NCBI GenBank assembly: GCA_973895155.1
Contig: OZ316897.1
Span: 10,726,001 to 10,790,000 of the forward strand
DNA: 64,000 bases
DNA from: Marsupella aquatica
Taxonomy: Eukaryota > Marchantiophyta
Reading direction: 5' to 3'
In this document: positions 1 through 11,483 of the stretch, piece after piece
Position numbering within the stretch: the stretch's first letter is position 1
How the letters are laid out: each line of letters opens with the position of its first letter
Translations under genes and position numbers: made by a program
The notes under the pieces: generated by a model
What the model was told of the DNA's origin: nothing
The model's input: the letters and a program-made list of their open reading frames with translations, nothing else
Database searches by the model: none

Positions 1-1217
1 TTGTCAAGAGTACCTTTGTCTTTTGAACTAGAACTGGAAGCTCCTCCAGTTGAGGGGCGAGTTAAGAACCCAACTATTTTCTGTTGTTTCACATCCCTTC
101 CATCTGGTGCACGAGGTCTTCCAGGCCTTCCACTGTGCACTGGGTTACCCCTAGTAGGCTTTTGACTTCTCATGACATAGTTAAGATGACTTAAGCCTCC
201 CACATGGGCTTCCAAATTTGTTTCCAAATTGCGTTGTTTTGGAATCAATGTCAAGTTTTCAGCACAAAACTCACAATGAAGTTTGAACTTCATCAACTCT
301 AGGGGTTCTTTGTCCACATCACCTATTACTGTAAAGGTATCACACCCAACAAGCCCACCAGCATTTTGTGCTGAGTTTATCTTCTCCACAATCTTGACAT
401 GTTGATCAAGTATGGCTCTATCATTCAGAGTACAAGCCTCAGCCCTCTGAGAAATCTCTCTGTGATCCACTTTCTCACCCCTATTAGATGCTACACGTCG
501 AGCATGCTTTTTTGATGGCAAATGTTTCACTCTGAAGTTTGTAAACACATTATTGACCATAGTTTTATCCACACCCTTGACACTGCTACATGCAACTGCT
601 TGATATCTGAAGTCACATTCACAACACTCAATATGCCCACGAGGCACACCATCCTTGTCCCAGGTTCTGACTTTCCATTTGTGGTCCACACACTTAATAA
701 AAGTCATCCACTCTATCAACTTCGTCACAGAAGTCTCCCATGCTATTTTGAGGTCATGAGACATTAATTCAGACTCTAGGCTGACTTGTGATTCAACTTC
801 CTGGGATGGGGTACTTGCAGGTTGGGCCTCCTGAGATGGAGCTCCACCTACATGCTGGTTAGAGGGTTCATCTATTGTGGGAGTACCACAAGATGTGCTA
901 CCAGGTCCATTGGATGCATGGCTACTTCCAAGGACTTGTTGTGACCCATTCTGCACATCTCCTTGGACAAAATTGTTGGGGTATTTTGGGATAATGACAA
1001 TCTTCCCACCACAATCCTCTACCAGATTATACGTCTCAAATTTCTCCAACATTCTACAAGCAAGGTTGATGTCCATGAAATGGAACTCGAAGTCAAAACC
1101 TGACTCCAAGTTCTTTCTAGCATCATAAAAGGTTTCACCTATCTTGTAGCTATATGATGTCAGGGGTTTCCGTTCCCCTGACTCAGAGTCTGCTTGAAAT
1201 ACAGTGGCAGGCGGCAT
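1..1217 (-). CDS. Zinc-finger / AT-hook-like protein, 3' end beyond window
   Basis: Reading the minus strand from the ATG at 1217 gives 405 codons without a stop up to the left edge, so the C-terminus lies outside the window. An in-frame TAG lies two codons before the ATG, which supports this start. Residues 1-90 form a compact N-terminal part. A Ser/Pro/Gln-rich linker follows to about 155. Two zinc-binding-like modules of the same pattern then appear: C198-x2-C201 with H232-x5-H238, and C315-x2-C318 with H338-x5-H344. A basic GRPGRPR patch (about 363-369) resembles an AT-hook, and a Ser-rich stretch follows. The pattern resembles BED or C2H2 fingers, so DNA binding in the nucleus is an inference. 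A possible acceptor (TTTGCAG) lies upstream on the minus strand near 1277, so a 5' noncoding exon is possible. I do not recognise the family. It could be a host gene or a transposon-derived protein. Confidence 0.75.
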   Translation of the reverse strand, partial: MPPATVFQADSESGERKPLTSYSYKIGETFYDARKNLESGFDFEFHFMDINLACRMLEKFETYNLVEDCGGKIVIIPKYPNNFVQGDVQNGSQQVLGSSHASNGPGSTSCGTPTIDEPSNQHVGGAPSQEAQPASTPSQEVESQVSLESELMSHDLKIAWETSVTKLIEWMTFIKCVDHKWKVRTWDKDGVPRGHIECCECDFRYQAVACSSVKGVDKTMVNNVFTNFRVKHLPSKKHARRVASNRGEKVDHREISQRAEACTLNDRAILDQHVKIVEKINSAQNAGGLVGCDTFTVIGDVDKEPLELMKFKLHCEFCAENLTLIPKQRNLETNLEAHVGGLSHLNYVMRSQKPTRGNPVHSGRPGRPRAPDGRDVKQQKIVGFLTRPSTGGASSSSSKDKGTLD

Positions 1218-2880
1218 CCTCTATGTCCAACGTTTAATTCCCTAACCAATTGACATATGCTAGGGGCATAGGCCTGCAAACATAGCACAAGACAAGAGTG
1301 AAGCACCACAATCAAAATGGACACAATCATAACACTTCAACCAATTATGGGTTACTTTGTAACGACCCATTCAATGACATTGCTCAACATGGGGATTTGG
1401 GAAGTTTTGGCCTCCTACAAGTAGCCTAAGGAAGCCCATATGTCAAGACCGCATCCACCAGACCAATTCCACAAGGGCCTTGCCCCATCCCGGCCATTTC
1501 TCATGGTAATTGGCTTGTCTAAGATCCATTGCAGCTTTCTCCTTTCGGGTGGGAAGGGACGTACCCTTTGCATGCAAGGACTCTGGTTTCAGCGTAAGCA
1601 CAAGAGAGTATGAGATCTGCACATGGCCATTTAAGCTTGTCCTGAATTAGCTTGTCCCAACATATTAGCTTGTCCCAGTCTGTGCTTGGTCCATGTGCAG
1701 TCGGGGCCAGGCCCATCACTCCAATCCCTCTCCTCGACATGTGCAATGGGCTGATCAAAATTTATTTACTCACAGACTCGCTCAGAGAGGCTCGACCATT
1801 CATGAATAGCAACATTCCATGGACCACCCAAATCCTATCTGGCAAGGCTCTAAGCAATCTTCCCCCCCCCCTCCCAGGCTACCTGCACCTGCTTCGCCTC
1901 CAAAGAGCGCTAGATTGTCAGGGATGAAATCTGACAATCTCCACTGAGGGCATTACTTCCCCAATGGTCTCCTTGGATTTGATGGGACCTGCAAACGGTC
2001 CTACTTCTACAACAGAAAGACAAAGCCTAATTCACAAAACATAAAGAAATGCTTACCTGAGCAAACACACAAAGCCCTGTTTGTAAGCGGATTCATACAA
2101 GACAACAAGCATGAATCGACTGTACAAGAGACAACGTACAATCAGGAATGCACGGCAAAATGAAAGTAGGGCATCTGACTGCAAGAAGAGGCACCACTGA
2201 TTCTTTACTTACTTGTGTATTTGCATTGGCTGCTTGAACGGGTCAGGGACGGAAACTAGATCCACATTGGAAGTCGACAACAACAAGCCTGCTCCAGACA
2301 AACAACAATGAATGAATGGAGATGCAAAAAGCATTAGCCACAGTCCTGGACTTCTTGGCAGTTGACAAAACAGAGATAACAAGCAATTAGAAAACAAACC
2401 TGTAATATAGTATAGAAGTGCCGAGAATAACTTGACCAGGGGTGGCATTCATTGATAGTATTCTAATCTTGATTAAACTTCAAGACCTGTACAAATCCAC
2501 CAACAAAGAGAATCTTACAAAATATCAACAGGATACCATAGTTTAGCATCTATTCTACGATAATTTTAGTCCTGCTACCTGCCAAAAATACCGGCCAACT
2601 ACTGTACGTTGGCGTCAAGTTGTGGATACCAAGGTAGAGCAGCTGGAGACTTGGAGAAAATTGATCTCATAAACCAGCGAAAGAGATAGTCTGCTAGACT
2701 GGGCAAAGTTGGACTGAGCCGGGGACAAGTCCAAACCGGGTTGAAATCACTTGGAGCCCTCTACAGTCTCCGAATAAAAGAACACTCCCCGGATGATTGT
2801 GTGTAGGAGGCAGAGAGAAGGCGAAGAGAATATAGGAAGCGGTGCTCGATGAGATCTACAAAGCTGAAGGAAATCGAGCT
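1218..2880. other. Intergenic, no supported gene
   Basis: Short open frames occur on both strands but none shows a recognisable domain or splice-consistent continuation. The stretch holds a short C tract near 1861 and is presumably the 5' flank shared by the leftward zinc-finger gene and the rightward RAF2/PCD-like relic. Confidence 0.4.
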
Positions 2881-3649
2881 ATGGCTGCTGCGTCCCTGAT
2901 CTGCTGCTCCAGCAGTTTGCTTCGCCACTCGCCCGCCCTTTCATCACCTTCTTTCCGTGCGAGAGCGACGTCCTCGTCCCCCTCAGCGCTCGCCTCTTTG
3001 AGCTCGGCTTCATTTTGTGGGGTGCACAACTACAACTTGTCGTCAAATACTCTCGCGCGGTGGCCATCTTTGGAATTTTGGTGAGAAAAGTCTTGGCAAT
3101 GAGGGTACTAAGCATATTATACTAATTCCTCCCTCGTTGCTGGGATTGTCGGAGAGGAACTGCACGCCGCTAGAGCTAGGGACTGTTCCTCTGTCTGAGG
3201 AGGAAGCCACGGCATTGCTTCGCAAGGTCTCTACGCTGAGCCTCACTTTATATAATAGTGTTTCTAGCTCAATTCTCCCAAAATGATTGGCCATTTGCTT
3301 CTGGGTTTACCGTTCAGTGTGACTGGTTGCAGAGAAGCAATTGAAAGAACAATTGCAAAAATATGTGACCTTCTGACGACAGTGTTAATTCAGGTATTAT
3401 TTCAGCACAAAATAATTTCATGTGAAATCAAGTCTGTTACGATGACCCAGACAGGAATTGTAGGGTGGAGATTGGCAAAGGCCGACAATGGACTCAAAAT
3501 CTGGACTGAATGGAAGCTGAAAGATTTTGGAGCAGGAATTTCGCTTTTCGATCGGATTGGAGCTGTCGCTGAAGTTGAAGGGCATTACCCAGAACTTCAT
3601 CTTCAAGGGTTAAACACAGCTAGAGCAGAGCTCTTTACCCAGTCCATAG
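2881..3649 (+). pseudogene. RAF2/PCD-like (pterin dehydratase-fold) plastid protein, broken
   Basis: Three blocks of one gene remain in order but in conflicting frames. Block 1 (from the ATG at 2881) is a Ser/Ala/Arg-rich N-terminus like a plastid transit peptide. Block 2 (about 3074-3229) reads NFGEKSLGNEGTKH, then an NCTPLELG segment and ATALLRKV. Block 3 (about 3457-3649) reads GWRLAKADNG, then EVEGHYPELHL and RAELFTQSIG. The order Cys-Pro-Leu, LLRKV, GWRL, GHxPxLHL is that of pterin-4a-carbinolamine dehydratase-fold proteins. The GHYPELHL and RAEL wording is closer to RAF2, the plastid Rubisco accumulation factor, than to the catalytic enzyme. Blocks 1 and 2 meet with a frameshift near 3070. 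Blocks 2 and 3 cannot be joined by a GT-AG intron in the same frame. The usual C-terminal segment (GLT/S..NDFI) was not found downstream. I read it as a pseudogene. Sequencing error in a real gene is the alternative. Confidence 0.5.
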
Positions 3650-5477
3650 GTACGGTTGGACCCTGAACTGATACGTCTGGACTGCTCTATGTATGTTAAT
3701 TTAATGAATCTCGCAAGATTCATGTCATGTGGATGCGGCTCGCCTCAAGCATCGCCCACTATGGCGATCATGGCACGCATGTTGTAGACTTCAACTACAC
3801 TGATGGCGTTTCGAGAATAAACAATTTTACCCGAAATTTGACAGACAACAAGAACTTAAAGAACATGCCTGGGAATGGTGGAAACTTCACCTTCCATAAT
3901 GAGACAAAAGCAGAGGTTGTGGAAGTCAATTTGGAACCTGCAAGGAACACGTAACAGTCACTGCAATCCCAAACGTAGTTGGAGCGATATGTTGACCAAA
4001 AGAAGGCAATGCAACGGAGAAGATAGCGAAGACTGAGGCTTTAAGACAATGGTAGACTCAGAGGCACAAAAGGCATAGAATCAATGCAGTGGTACACAAC
4101 TAACAAAGTCGCGTAGTATGCAATGCGCAATCATCAGATCCAAGTTGAGGAAATGCAGAAGGGTTTACAGTGTGATACATTGAGGAATATAGTGGCTTAC
4201 ATCTGTTTTTGTCAAACACGCCGACCGTCCTTCAATGAGAAACTGTCTTCTAGCTAATGTAACTCCGACTAGATCCTGTCATGTACGCAGTGACAGTTAG
4301 TTACTAGATATTATTGGTCAATATTCTAACTGAGTAGAGATAACTGAGTGTTGTCACAATGAAATTGTCCATACTTGCTGACCTCTTTTGATGCCACACA
4401 CTCTTCCCTGATTCTCGATCTACCTCTCTCCCCTACGTTTAGCTCTTCTCCTCTGTGGCCCGTAGCCTTTGACAAACTCCTGTCGGGACTCCTGCCTGCC
4501 TTCTTGCCTAAGGCAAATCCTTCAATGAATGAAGGAATTAATAAATCATGCAAGGAATTAATGAATGAAGGAATTTCCAAATAGCCACAGAACGCAACTC
4601 TGTGACAAGGTGAGGAGGAGTGACGTACGGTGGTGGGGACGAACACGATGGCCGAGCAGTGCTTGACGGACTGGTTCCCAAAAACGAGGCTATCCTTGAT
4701 CACATACAAGAGGTTCTTCCTGTGCCTCGTGCCAAAACTGTGCTTCTCACTAATGGGATTGTTTACTGTCATCCTCGACAAACATGTTCGCCAGCAGTAG
4801 CAAAGCGGAAGCGCGCCATCACAAACTTTGGTCTGGTCTCAATGAAATAGAACATTCCCAAGCAAAGCAAATGAAGAGCTACTTCAGTGCTCTTTACGTT
4901 ACTAAATAATAGGAAAGCTATGGAAATGACGTTGGGCTCAGAAAATAGATAGCCTGATCGAAACAAGGAAAACATTGACGCAGACCACACATTCTATCTC
5001 TTTCGCCACAAAACATTCTACGAGTACACTGTAAGCATTGTTGCAGACAAGTCAAGCCCAACTCCTCGACACAAACATCACAAATGGAAGAACTGTTTGT
5101 TGAAAAGTCAATAGCAACTCACTTGTTAACATGCAATTATCGGGGCAGTTCCGGGGGCAGTTCAAATGAATGATTGGACTCAACTGCTGCCATTTTGCGT
5201 ATTGAGGGCTCCTTCCCCTCGTCCTTCCCTCAATATTCTTTACAATGTTTGGGTCCTCGTCATCTTACAGCATTACTCCTTGCGCACGCCACGCCATGCC
5301 AAGCCATCGATTGATCGCTGTCCCGGGTCGCTGTCCAAATGCAGGTTACTTCGTTGCTGGCTTCATTGCAGAATGGATTGCTTGCAATCTGCAATAAAAA
5401 AGCTCATCTTCAGAAGCATTTCGCTGCTTTTTGGCAAAACACTTACATTGACAAAAAGAGATCATGCAAAGCAATAC
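3650..5477. other. Intergenic; possible exon relic on the minus strand
   Basis: No gene can be supported. On the minus strand an open stretch of 151 codons (4781-4326) has a protein-like middle (HSFGTRHRKNLLYVIKDS, then VFGNQSVKHCS) ending at a good donor (GTACGT, near 4628). It could be one exon of an old gene that I do not recognise. The rest reads as noncoding, including a short A/T-rich duplication around GAATGAAGGAATTAAT near 4524-4575. Confidence 0.25.
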
Positions 5478-5555
5478 CTTCCAAGCTCGAGCATCTTCCT
5501 CTGCAGGTTTTGCTTCCTGCACTTTGGCTTTCACCGAGTCCACCAACCAAAAGCC
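5478..5555 (-). other. Candidate isolated 78-bp exon, identity unknown
   Basis: On the minus strand an acceptor (CACACAG) and a donor (GTATTG) exactly bracket 26 codons in phase 0, encoding a charged helix-like segment that starts GFWLVDSVKAKVQEAK and ends in AWK. The splice signals and codon-like composition suggest a real or relic exon, but no partner exons could be assigned. It may belong with the open stretch at 4326-4781 on the same strand. Confidence 0.2.
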
Positions 5556-6642
5556 CTGTGTGAGAACATGTGCAAAAACTGTCAGCTACACAAGACTGAA
5601 ATAAAAACCCGCCTTAAAACCTGTATCAAAAGAGGTTACATCAGATCACGGCATGTACATGTTAACGCAACCGCGCAAAGTAGCAAGCCCGGGGTAGCAA
5701 GAGGGTGGCATGCACTCACTTTGCCAAGCGAGGAGCCGAAAGAATAAGTTCACTGTGTGCAAGAGCAGAGAATACACACGGGACGGACCCTGCGTGTAGC
5801 CTAACAAACAAACATAGCTATGGCGGGTCTGAAATCCAACGCCGCATGCAGCCCAAACCCCGGCCCAAACAAGCAAATGATCGCTATGGCCAGTCTAAAA
5901 TCCAACGACCTAAACTGCAGAGAAGCAGGGGGAATGCAAGGGAGGGTCACGCAAACCCTGTTGTGTGAACCCCAATGTGGCCAGCCCCCGATACCTCCCT
6001 CACCCCAATGATAAGGGAGTACAAAACCCCCACCCCACACACACAAACACACCTGGCCGTTTGATTGAACCCATTTCAAAAGTAATCTTGTTTGTTTATG
6101 TGCTATGGAGGGGGTATTGATCCATGGTCCCCATCAATCCCCCATCAATCCCTAAACCCCAACCCCCGCCCCAACCAAGTTGGACCCAAAGATCCCGACC
6201 CAACATTTACTCAACTCCCGACTCAACTCCTAAAAATGCGAGTAAACATGTCTACTAAAACCCATTTGTCCCACCATAAGGGGGCACACAAACTTGTCTT
6301 AGGAGAACAAATAATTAAATGTGTGATTTACTATATGGACAGGTGTGCCAATGAAGTCATGACATGTGTACCAACCATATAGTGACGCATGTCCTTGACA
6401 TTTTGGGTACCCTTGCATAAGAGTAATGTGACATGTATTTGATAAGAGCCTTATTACTAATATTGTGTCAAATGTATATATAGGGATGTTGCCGACTTTA
6501 AAAATTATTATAAAAATTAGTTTGCATTACATTAAAAATACCCTTGCGTCGTTCGCACGTCCTCCCTGTATTAGTAACGCTAAGGGCCCAGGGGTTGGAC
6601 GTCACAAAGAGAAACCCGATTCAGATGGGAACAAGCTCCATA
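5556..6642. other. Noncoding flank of the copia element
   Basis: Two diverged 25-bp copies beginning GCTATGG lie 66 bp apart (about 5817 and 5883). A C-rich run follows at 6120-6200. From 6420 the sequence becomes AT-rich. No gene and no 5' LTR matching the candidate 3' LTR could be recognised. Confidence 0.4.
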
Positions 6643-6678
6643 TAGGGAGCAGCACAGCAATAGGGAGCAGCACAGCAA
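6643..6678 (+). repeat. Perfect 18-bp tandem duplication in the copia leader
   Basis: The 18-mer TAGGGAGCAGCACAGCAA occurs twice in direct succession just before the gag start at 6685. It lies in what should be the untranslated leader of the retroelement, or in host flank if the leader is lost. Confidence 0.9.
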
Positions 6679-6684
6679 TAGCAC

Positions 6685-8270
6685 ATGGAGAACGTTGGGA
6701 GGACAATGATGGCATCCAAGTTTGGAGGTGTCAAGTTTGAGGTGGAAAAATATGATGGGCGCACAGATTATTTGCTATGGGAGAAGCAGGTTAAGGGAAT
6801 TCTTCGTGCTATGGGCCTAGATCATCTGCTATCGACTCGGGAGGAGTCTAGTAGTGAGGAGGAGATCCCGTTGAGGAAATGGAGGCAAGAGCAAGTGATT
6901 GCTGTGAATGCGGTTATGCTGTATCTGAAGCCACATATCATTAAGAAGCTGGACGACTACGAGGATTGTGTATCCTTATTCAAGGCCCTCAGAGAGAAGT
7001 ACTACCGAGAGGATGCCTCAGATCGGTTGTACAAGAAGTCTCTTTGATGAGCTTCAGGCTAAAAGAAGGAGGCAAGCTTCGAGATCACTTGGATGAATTC
7101 GACAGCCTAGCTGTAGATTTGTCAAATCTTGGCAAGGGAGTGGAAGATGAAGATAAGGCATTGCTTCTTCTCAGTTCCTTACCCCCATCGTATCAAGGTT
7201 TGAAGCAGGTTCTCTTGTATAGAGATCTCAAATGGCCTCATTCACAATTGGAGGACCCAAAAGGAACGTCACACTCAAAAGTGACCATAGTTTATTATGC
7301 TTTTATTAGGATATCATTTTTAGGGTGTAATGAGATGATATAGAAAATTTGATGTACTATACTTAATAAACATCTTATAGGTTGGTAACATTCATTAAAC
7401 TATCTAGCATTTGAGACTTTGAAGCTTTCCTTATATGTCCTTCAAAGATTGATAAAAGGACTTGTCACGCAACGGGTCACATCATTTCAGGACTCAAAAT
7501 GACTCTAAAAAATGCATTTTAGATAATGAAATTTTACCAAAGCATGCATACTAATAGCATAATCTTATATTTCAAAACTTAAATAGTGACACACAGTAAA
7601 CCTTTACATACAGGACAAAAATAATCAGTAATTTTGGCTTATTTAGGGCCATCAATAATAGGATCCCTTAAAACAGTTGAAACTTTGATGTATCTACACG
7701 GTGAGGTAGGTTACACCATGCAAAATAGTCTTGTGAAAAAATTAGACTTAAATGTCTTGAGATAAAATCATGATGAACCTTTTTCCATGTTACGAAAGTC
7801 ATTTTTCACTAAAAAAGCATGTTTTTGAGTCCTGAAAGTGGTTCCTGCAAGGTACACCCAATTGTGAATGAGGCCAAAACCATTTCATATGATGAGGTGG
7901 TAAGCTCTTTGTTGTCAAATGATGCACAGAAGAAACTGGGTCATGCCCAGACACCATCTTCATCTGGCAGTGCATTGAATGTGAACCGCGGGAGGACTCA
8001 ACAGCGGATGACTGGTGAAAACAGGTCCTTTTCACAAATGTACCCCTCACGGAATAGAGGCAAGGAGAAGGCTCGGTCTAAGTCTAGATCCAGGTCTAGA
8101 GAGAAATCTCTAGAAAGGAAACCAATTATATGCTAGAAATGTAACAAGCCTGGCCACATGAAACGAGACTGTCGAGTCAAGCAAACTCATCAACCATCAG
8201 CGAACGCAGCCACTGATGTTGATATGATTGATTTGCTTGATGATGAAATCTTGTGAAGTCCAGATGTTGC
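6685..8270 (+). pseudogene. Copia gag with zinc knuckle, disrupted
   Basis: The ATG at 6685 opens a copia capsid-like protein (KFEVEKYDGRTDYLLWEKQ region). A one-base loss near 7040 moves the continuation (SFRLKEGGKLRDHLDEFDSL) into another frame. The frame is then split at 7233 by an inverted-repeat element and resumes near 7876 with TISYDEVVSSLLSN. A Cys-x2-Cys-x4-His-x4-Cys nucleocapsid knuckle at about 8130-8175 has a TAG where its second residue, normally aromatic, is expected. Function in a live element would be packaging of the RNA. This copy cannot encode it. Confidence 0.8.
7234..7875. mobile_element. 642-bp MITE-like inverted-repeat element inside gag
   Basis: Perfect 18-bp terminal inverted repeats, GGCCTCATTCACAATTGG at 7234-7251 and its reverse complement at 7858-7875, bracket AT-rich DNA without coding capacity. 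Removing it rejoins gag as ...LLYRDLK + TISYDEVV..., as expected for an insertion. A 3-bp duplication (AAA) is a plausible target site. The length, terminal repeats and lack of a transposase suggest a nonautonomous DNA transposon. The superfamily is unclear, with PIF/Harbinger or Mutator-like as candidates. Confidence 0.8.
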
Positions 8271-8274
8271 CCTT

Positions 8275-9560
8275 TGCATTTCATCCAGTAACAACGGTGA
8301 TGAATGGATTTTAGATTGTGCTTGTACCTATCATATTTGTTGTATGAAAGAGTTTTTTACTTCTTACTCAGTATCAACCGGTTCCGTGTTGATGGGGAAT
8401 GATCATCCTTGTCAAATTATTGGAATTGAATCCGTGAAAATTCGGATGTTTGATGGAGCTGTGTGAACAGTGAGTAATGTCAGACACATACCTGACATGA
8501 AAAAGAACTTGATTTCTCTTGAAATGCTGGAAGCAAATGGATGTCGGTGGAGTTCTGCTGATGGTATTCTTCAAGTGTCAACCGGAGGCAAGGTTGTCAT
8601 GAAGGGTAAGCCGCACAAGAATCTATATTTGTTGGAGGGCAACATGATTTGTGAAGAAGCCAATGTAACTAGATCTCAAGGCGAGATGACTCAGTTATGG
8701 CACTGCAGATTGGGACACATGAGTGAAAAGGGTTTGGCGGTACTTCGTAAGAAAGGACTTCTTTCTAATTTGGAATCTACTAAGCTAAATTTTTGTGAAC
8801 ACTGTGTGCTTGGGAAGCAGCACAGGAGAACCTTTGGTGTTGGAACTCACAATACCAAAGCTATACTTGAGTATGTACATAGTGATGTGTGGGGTCCAGC
8901 CCCAACTCCCTCACTTTCTGGAAAATTGTACTATGTCACGTTCATTGATGATTACTCACGGTATGTATGGATCACATTTCTACACGCCAAGTCTAAAGTT
9001 TTTGGCACTTTTAAGAAATGGAAAGCCCAAATTGAGAATTAGACTGGATCCAAGGTGAGATATCTACGATCAGATAACGGCGGGGAGTACAGTTCAAGTG
9101 AATTTAAACTATATTGTGCAGAGCAAGGGATTACTCGTCATCTCACGACAGTTTATACTCCTCAACAGAATGGTGTTTGTGAGCGGCTAAACCGAACACT
9201 ATTGGAGCGATCGAGGAGTATGTTGAGCCAATCAGGTTTACCGCATGAATTTTGGGCTGAAGCTATAAATATGGCAGCTTATTTGGTAAATCTTTCTCCT
9301 TCAAGTGTAATCAATTTCAAGACGCCGTTTAAAATGAGGTATGGACGGCACGCAAACTATTAGGTTTTGAGAGTCTTTGGAAGTGATGCATATGCTCTCA
9401 CACCTAAGCAGAATCGATCTAAACTAGATTCTACTTCCAAGAAGTGTCTTTTTCTTGGTTATCAACCAGGTGTGAAAGGTTACAGGCTATGGGATCCAGA
9501 AGCTTGTACGTTGCTTGTCAGTAGAGATGTATCCTTTAATGAATCCAGATCATCAAAGAA
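8275..9560 (+). pseudogene. Copia protease and integrase region, disrupted
   Basis: The protease segment reads WILDCACTYHI, where copia proteases have a D-S/T-G active site, so that site is lost. A stop interrupts it near 8464. The integrase then shows the HHCC-like zinc region (LWHCRLGHMSEKGL ... CEHCVLGKQ) and the DDE core: HSDVWGP with FIDDYSR, RSDNGGEY, and the Glu in NGVCERLNRT. In-frame stops lie at about 9040 (TAG) and 9361 (TAG). The C-terminal part (LRVFGSDAYAL ... CLFLGYQPGVKGYRLW) is typical of copia integrases. The several disruptions show the copy is dead. Confidence 0.85.
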
Positions 9561-11483
9561 GGGGGAGAATGCTCAGGTTTCCCGTACTGACAAAGGTAAA
9601 TCTCCTATCCTGGACCATGTTGTGAGAGAGATTGGTCATGACAGTTTTTATGACATAAATGAAAGAGGTGCTCCGAGAATGGAGCTGGTTCTGGTATTGG
9701 AACAAGAGGAGCAAGTTGTTGTTGGAATACCTCAAATTCAACCAACAGAACAAGATCAACCAGAATCATCAGCTAGAAAATCAAGACGTACTACTCGAGT
9801 TCCTACAAGGTATGGACAATGGACAGATTCATCAAGGTTAGATGATGTTGACATTGCACCTGAAGATGATGACAGAGCACTGATCTTGGAAGAAAGAGAA
9901 CCTTCTTCTTATCATGAGGCGTGCATTTCAGACGAGAAAGATGAATGGAATGCAGCAATGCAGAGGGAGTTGCAATCTTTAAGTGACAACAAAACATAGG
10001 AGCTGGTGCAACTGCCAAGTGATCAACAAGTGGTGGATAGCAAGTGGATTTACAAGCTGAAAGACAGCTCTTCAGATGGAGGAGACAAGATATACAAGGC
10101 AAGGCTTGTTGCCAAGGGATTCACTCAAGAGAAGGGAGTGGATTACAATGAGGTCTTCTCTCTAGTTGCCAAGTATTCCACGATACGAATTTTGTGTCAA
10201 CTTGTTGTGTTTTTTGATCTGGTGTTAGATCAAATGGATGTTGTTACTGCTTTTCTCTATGGCACCTTGGAAGAACAAATTTTTATGAGGCAACCACTGG
10301 GCTTTGTGAAGAAGGGCCAAGAGAGTTTAGTTTGCAGGTTGCTTAAGTCCTTGTATGGATTGAAGCAAGCTCCTCGACAGTGGAACAAGCAGTTTGATGA
10401 TTTCATGTTTGCACAAGGATTCACTAGGATGGTGTATGACCCTTGTGTGTATACAAAATCAGTCAAGAATGGTGTGTTTGGTTTGCTCATTCTGGTGCTC
10501 TATGTGGATGACATGTTGATTGCGGCTAAGGATCAAACTAAGGTTAACAAACTCAAAGCAAAATTGAGTTCTGAATTCCGAATGAAGGATCTTGGGAAAG
10601 CCAAGAGGATCTTAGGTATGAAAATTACGAGGAACTTTGAAACTGGACAATTGTGGCTGAATCAAGGCAAGTATGCTGAAAAGGTACTTGCAAGATTCAA
10701 CATGGAAAATTGTAAGCCAGTAAGAATTCCTTTGGCTCCACATTTCAAGTTATCATCGGCTTTCTGCCCCACGGATCCAGTGGAGAGAGGCTTGATGACT
10801 AAGGTTCCTTATGAGAAGGCAGTGGGCAGTCTAATGTATTTGATGACATGTACCAGGCCTGATCTAGCCCTAGCAATGGGCAAAGTGAGTAGATTCATGT
10901 CAAATCCAGGGAAGGTACATGGGAGGCTGTGAAATGGATTCTCAGGTATCTTAAGGGCACAATAGACTATGGTCTGTTGTTTGATAGTAGATCAAACAAA
11001 ACCAAATCTTTGGTTGGCTATGTAGATTCTGACTACGGAGGCTGTCTGGAAACAAGGAGGTCAACGACTGGGTATGTGTTTACTCTTGGAAGAGGATGCA
11101 TAAGTTGGAGATCTACCTTGCAGAAGTGTGTATCTCAGTCTACTATAGAAGCAGAATATGTTACAGTAGCAGAAGCAGCAAAGGAAGCAATTTGGTTGGA
11201 TAAGCTGGTCACTGAGATGGGATTGGAGCATGGAAAAATGACTCTTCATTGTGACAGCCAAAGTGCGCTTCACCTAGCTATTAACCAGGTTATGGATAGC
11301 AGGGTGAAACACATTGACATCAGGTACCATTTTATTAGGCAAGCAGTGTCTGATAAAATGTTTGAGCTAATCAAGATTGATGGAAAGCTCAACCCGGCTG
11401 ATGCTTTTACCAAAGTGATTCCTTTGGAGAGTTACTCAAGACACCATGCTACTTTGCAAGTTTTGCATTTGCAGCACAAGTAG
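9561..11483 (+). pseudogene. Copia reverse transcriptase and RNase H, disrupted
   Basis: A TAG at about 9997 sits where copia elements usually have Trp (NKT-stop-ELV). From 10006 an open stretch of 308 codons carries RT blocks ARLVAKGFTQ, DVVTAFLYG, LYGLKQAPRQW and the catalytic YVDDM. A one-base loss near 10918 shifts the frame. The remainder (10929-11483) holds RNase H motifs ([39 protein letters not shown]) and ends with a normal stop. It would copy element RNA into DNA in an intact element. Confidence 0.88.

Noticed and set aside
5166-5747. 193-codon plus-strand open frame
   Set aside because: It has no recognisable domain and overlaps a better-supported exon-like segment on the opposite strand.
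6148-6170. Telomere-like CCCTAAACCCC
   Set aside because: A single occurrence in a C-rich run. No repeat array.
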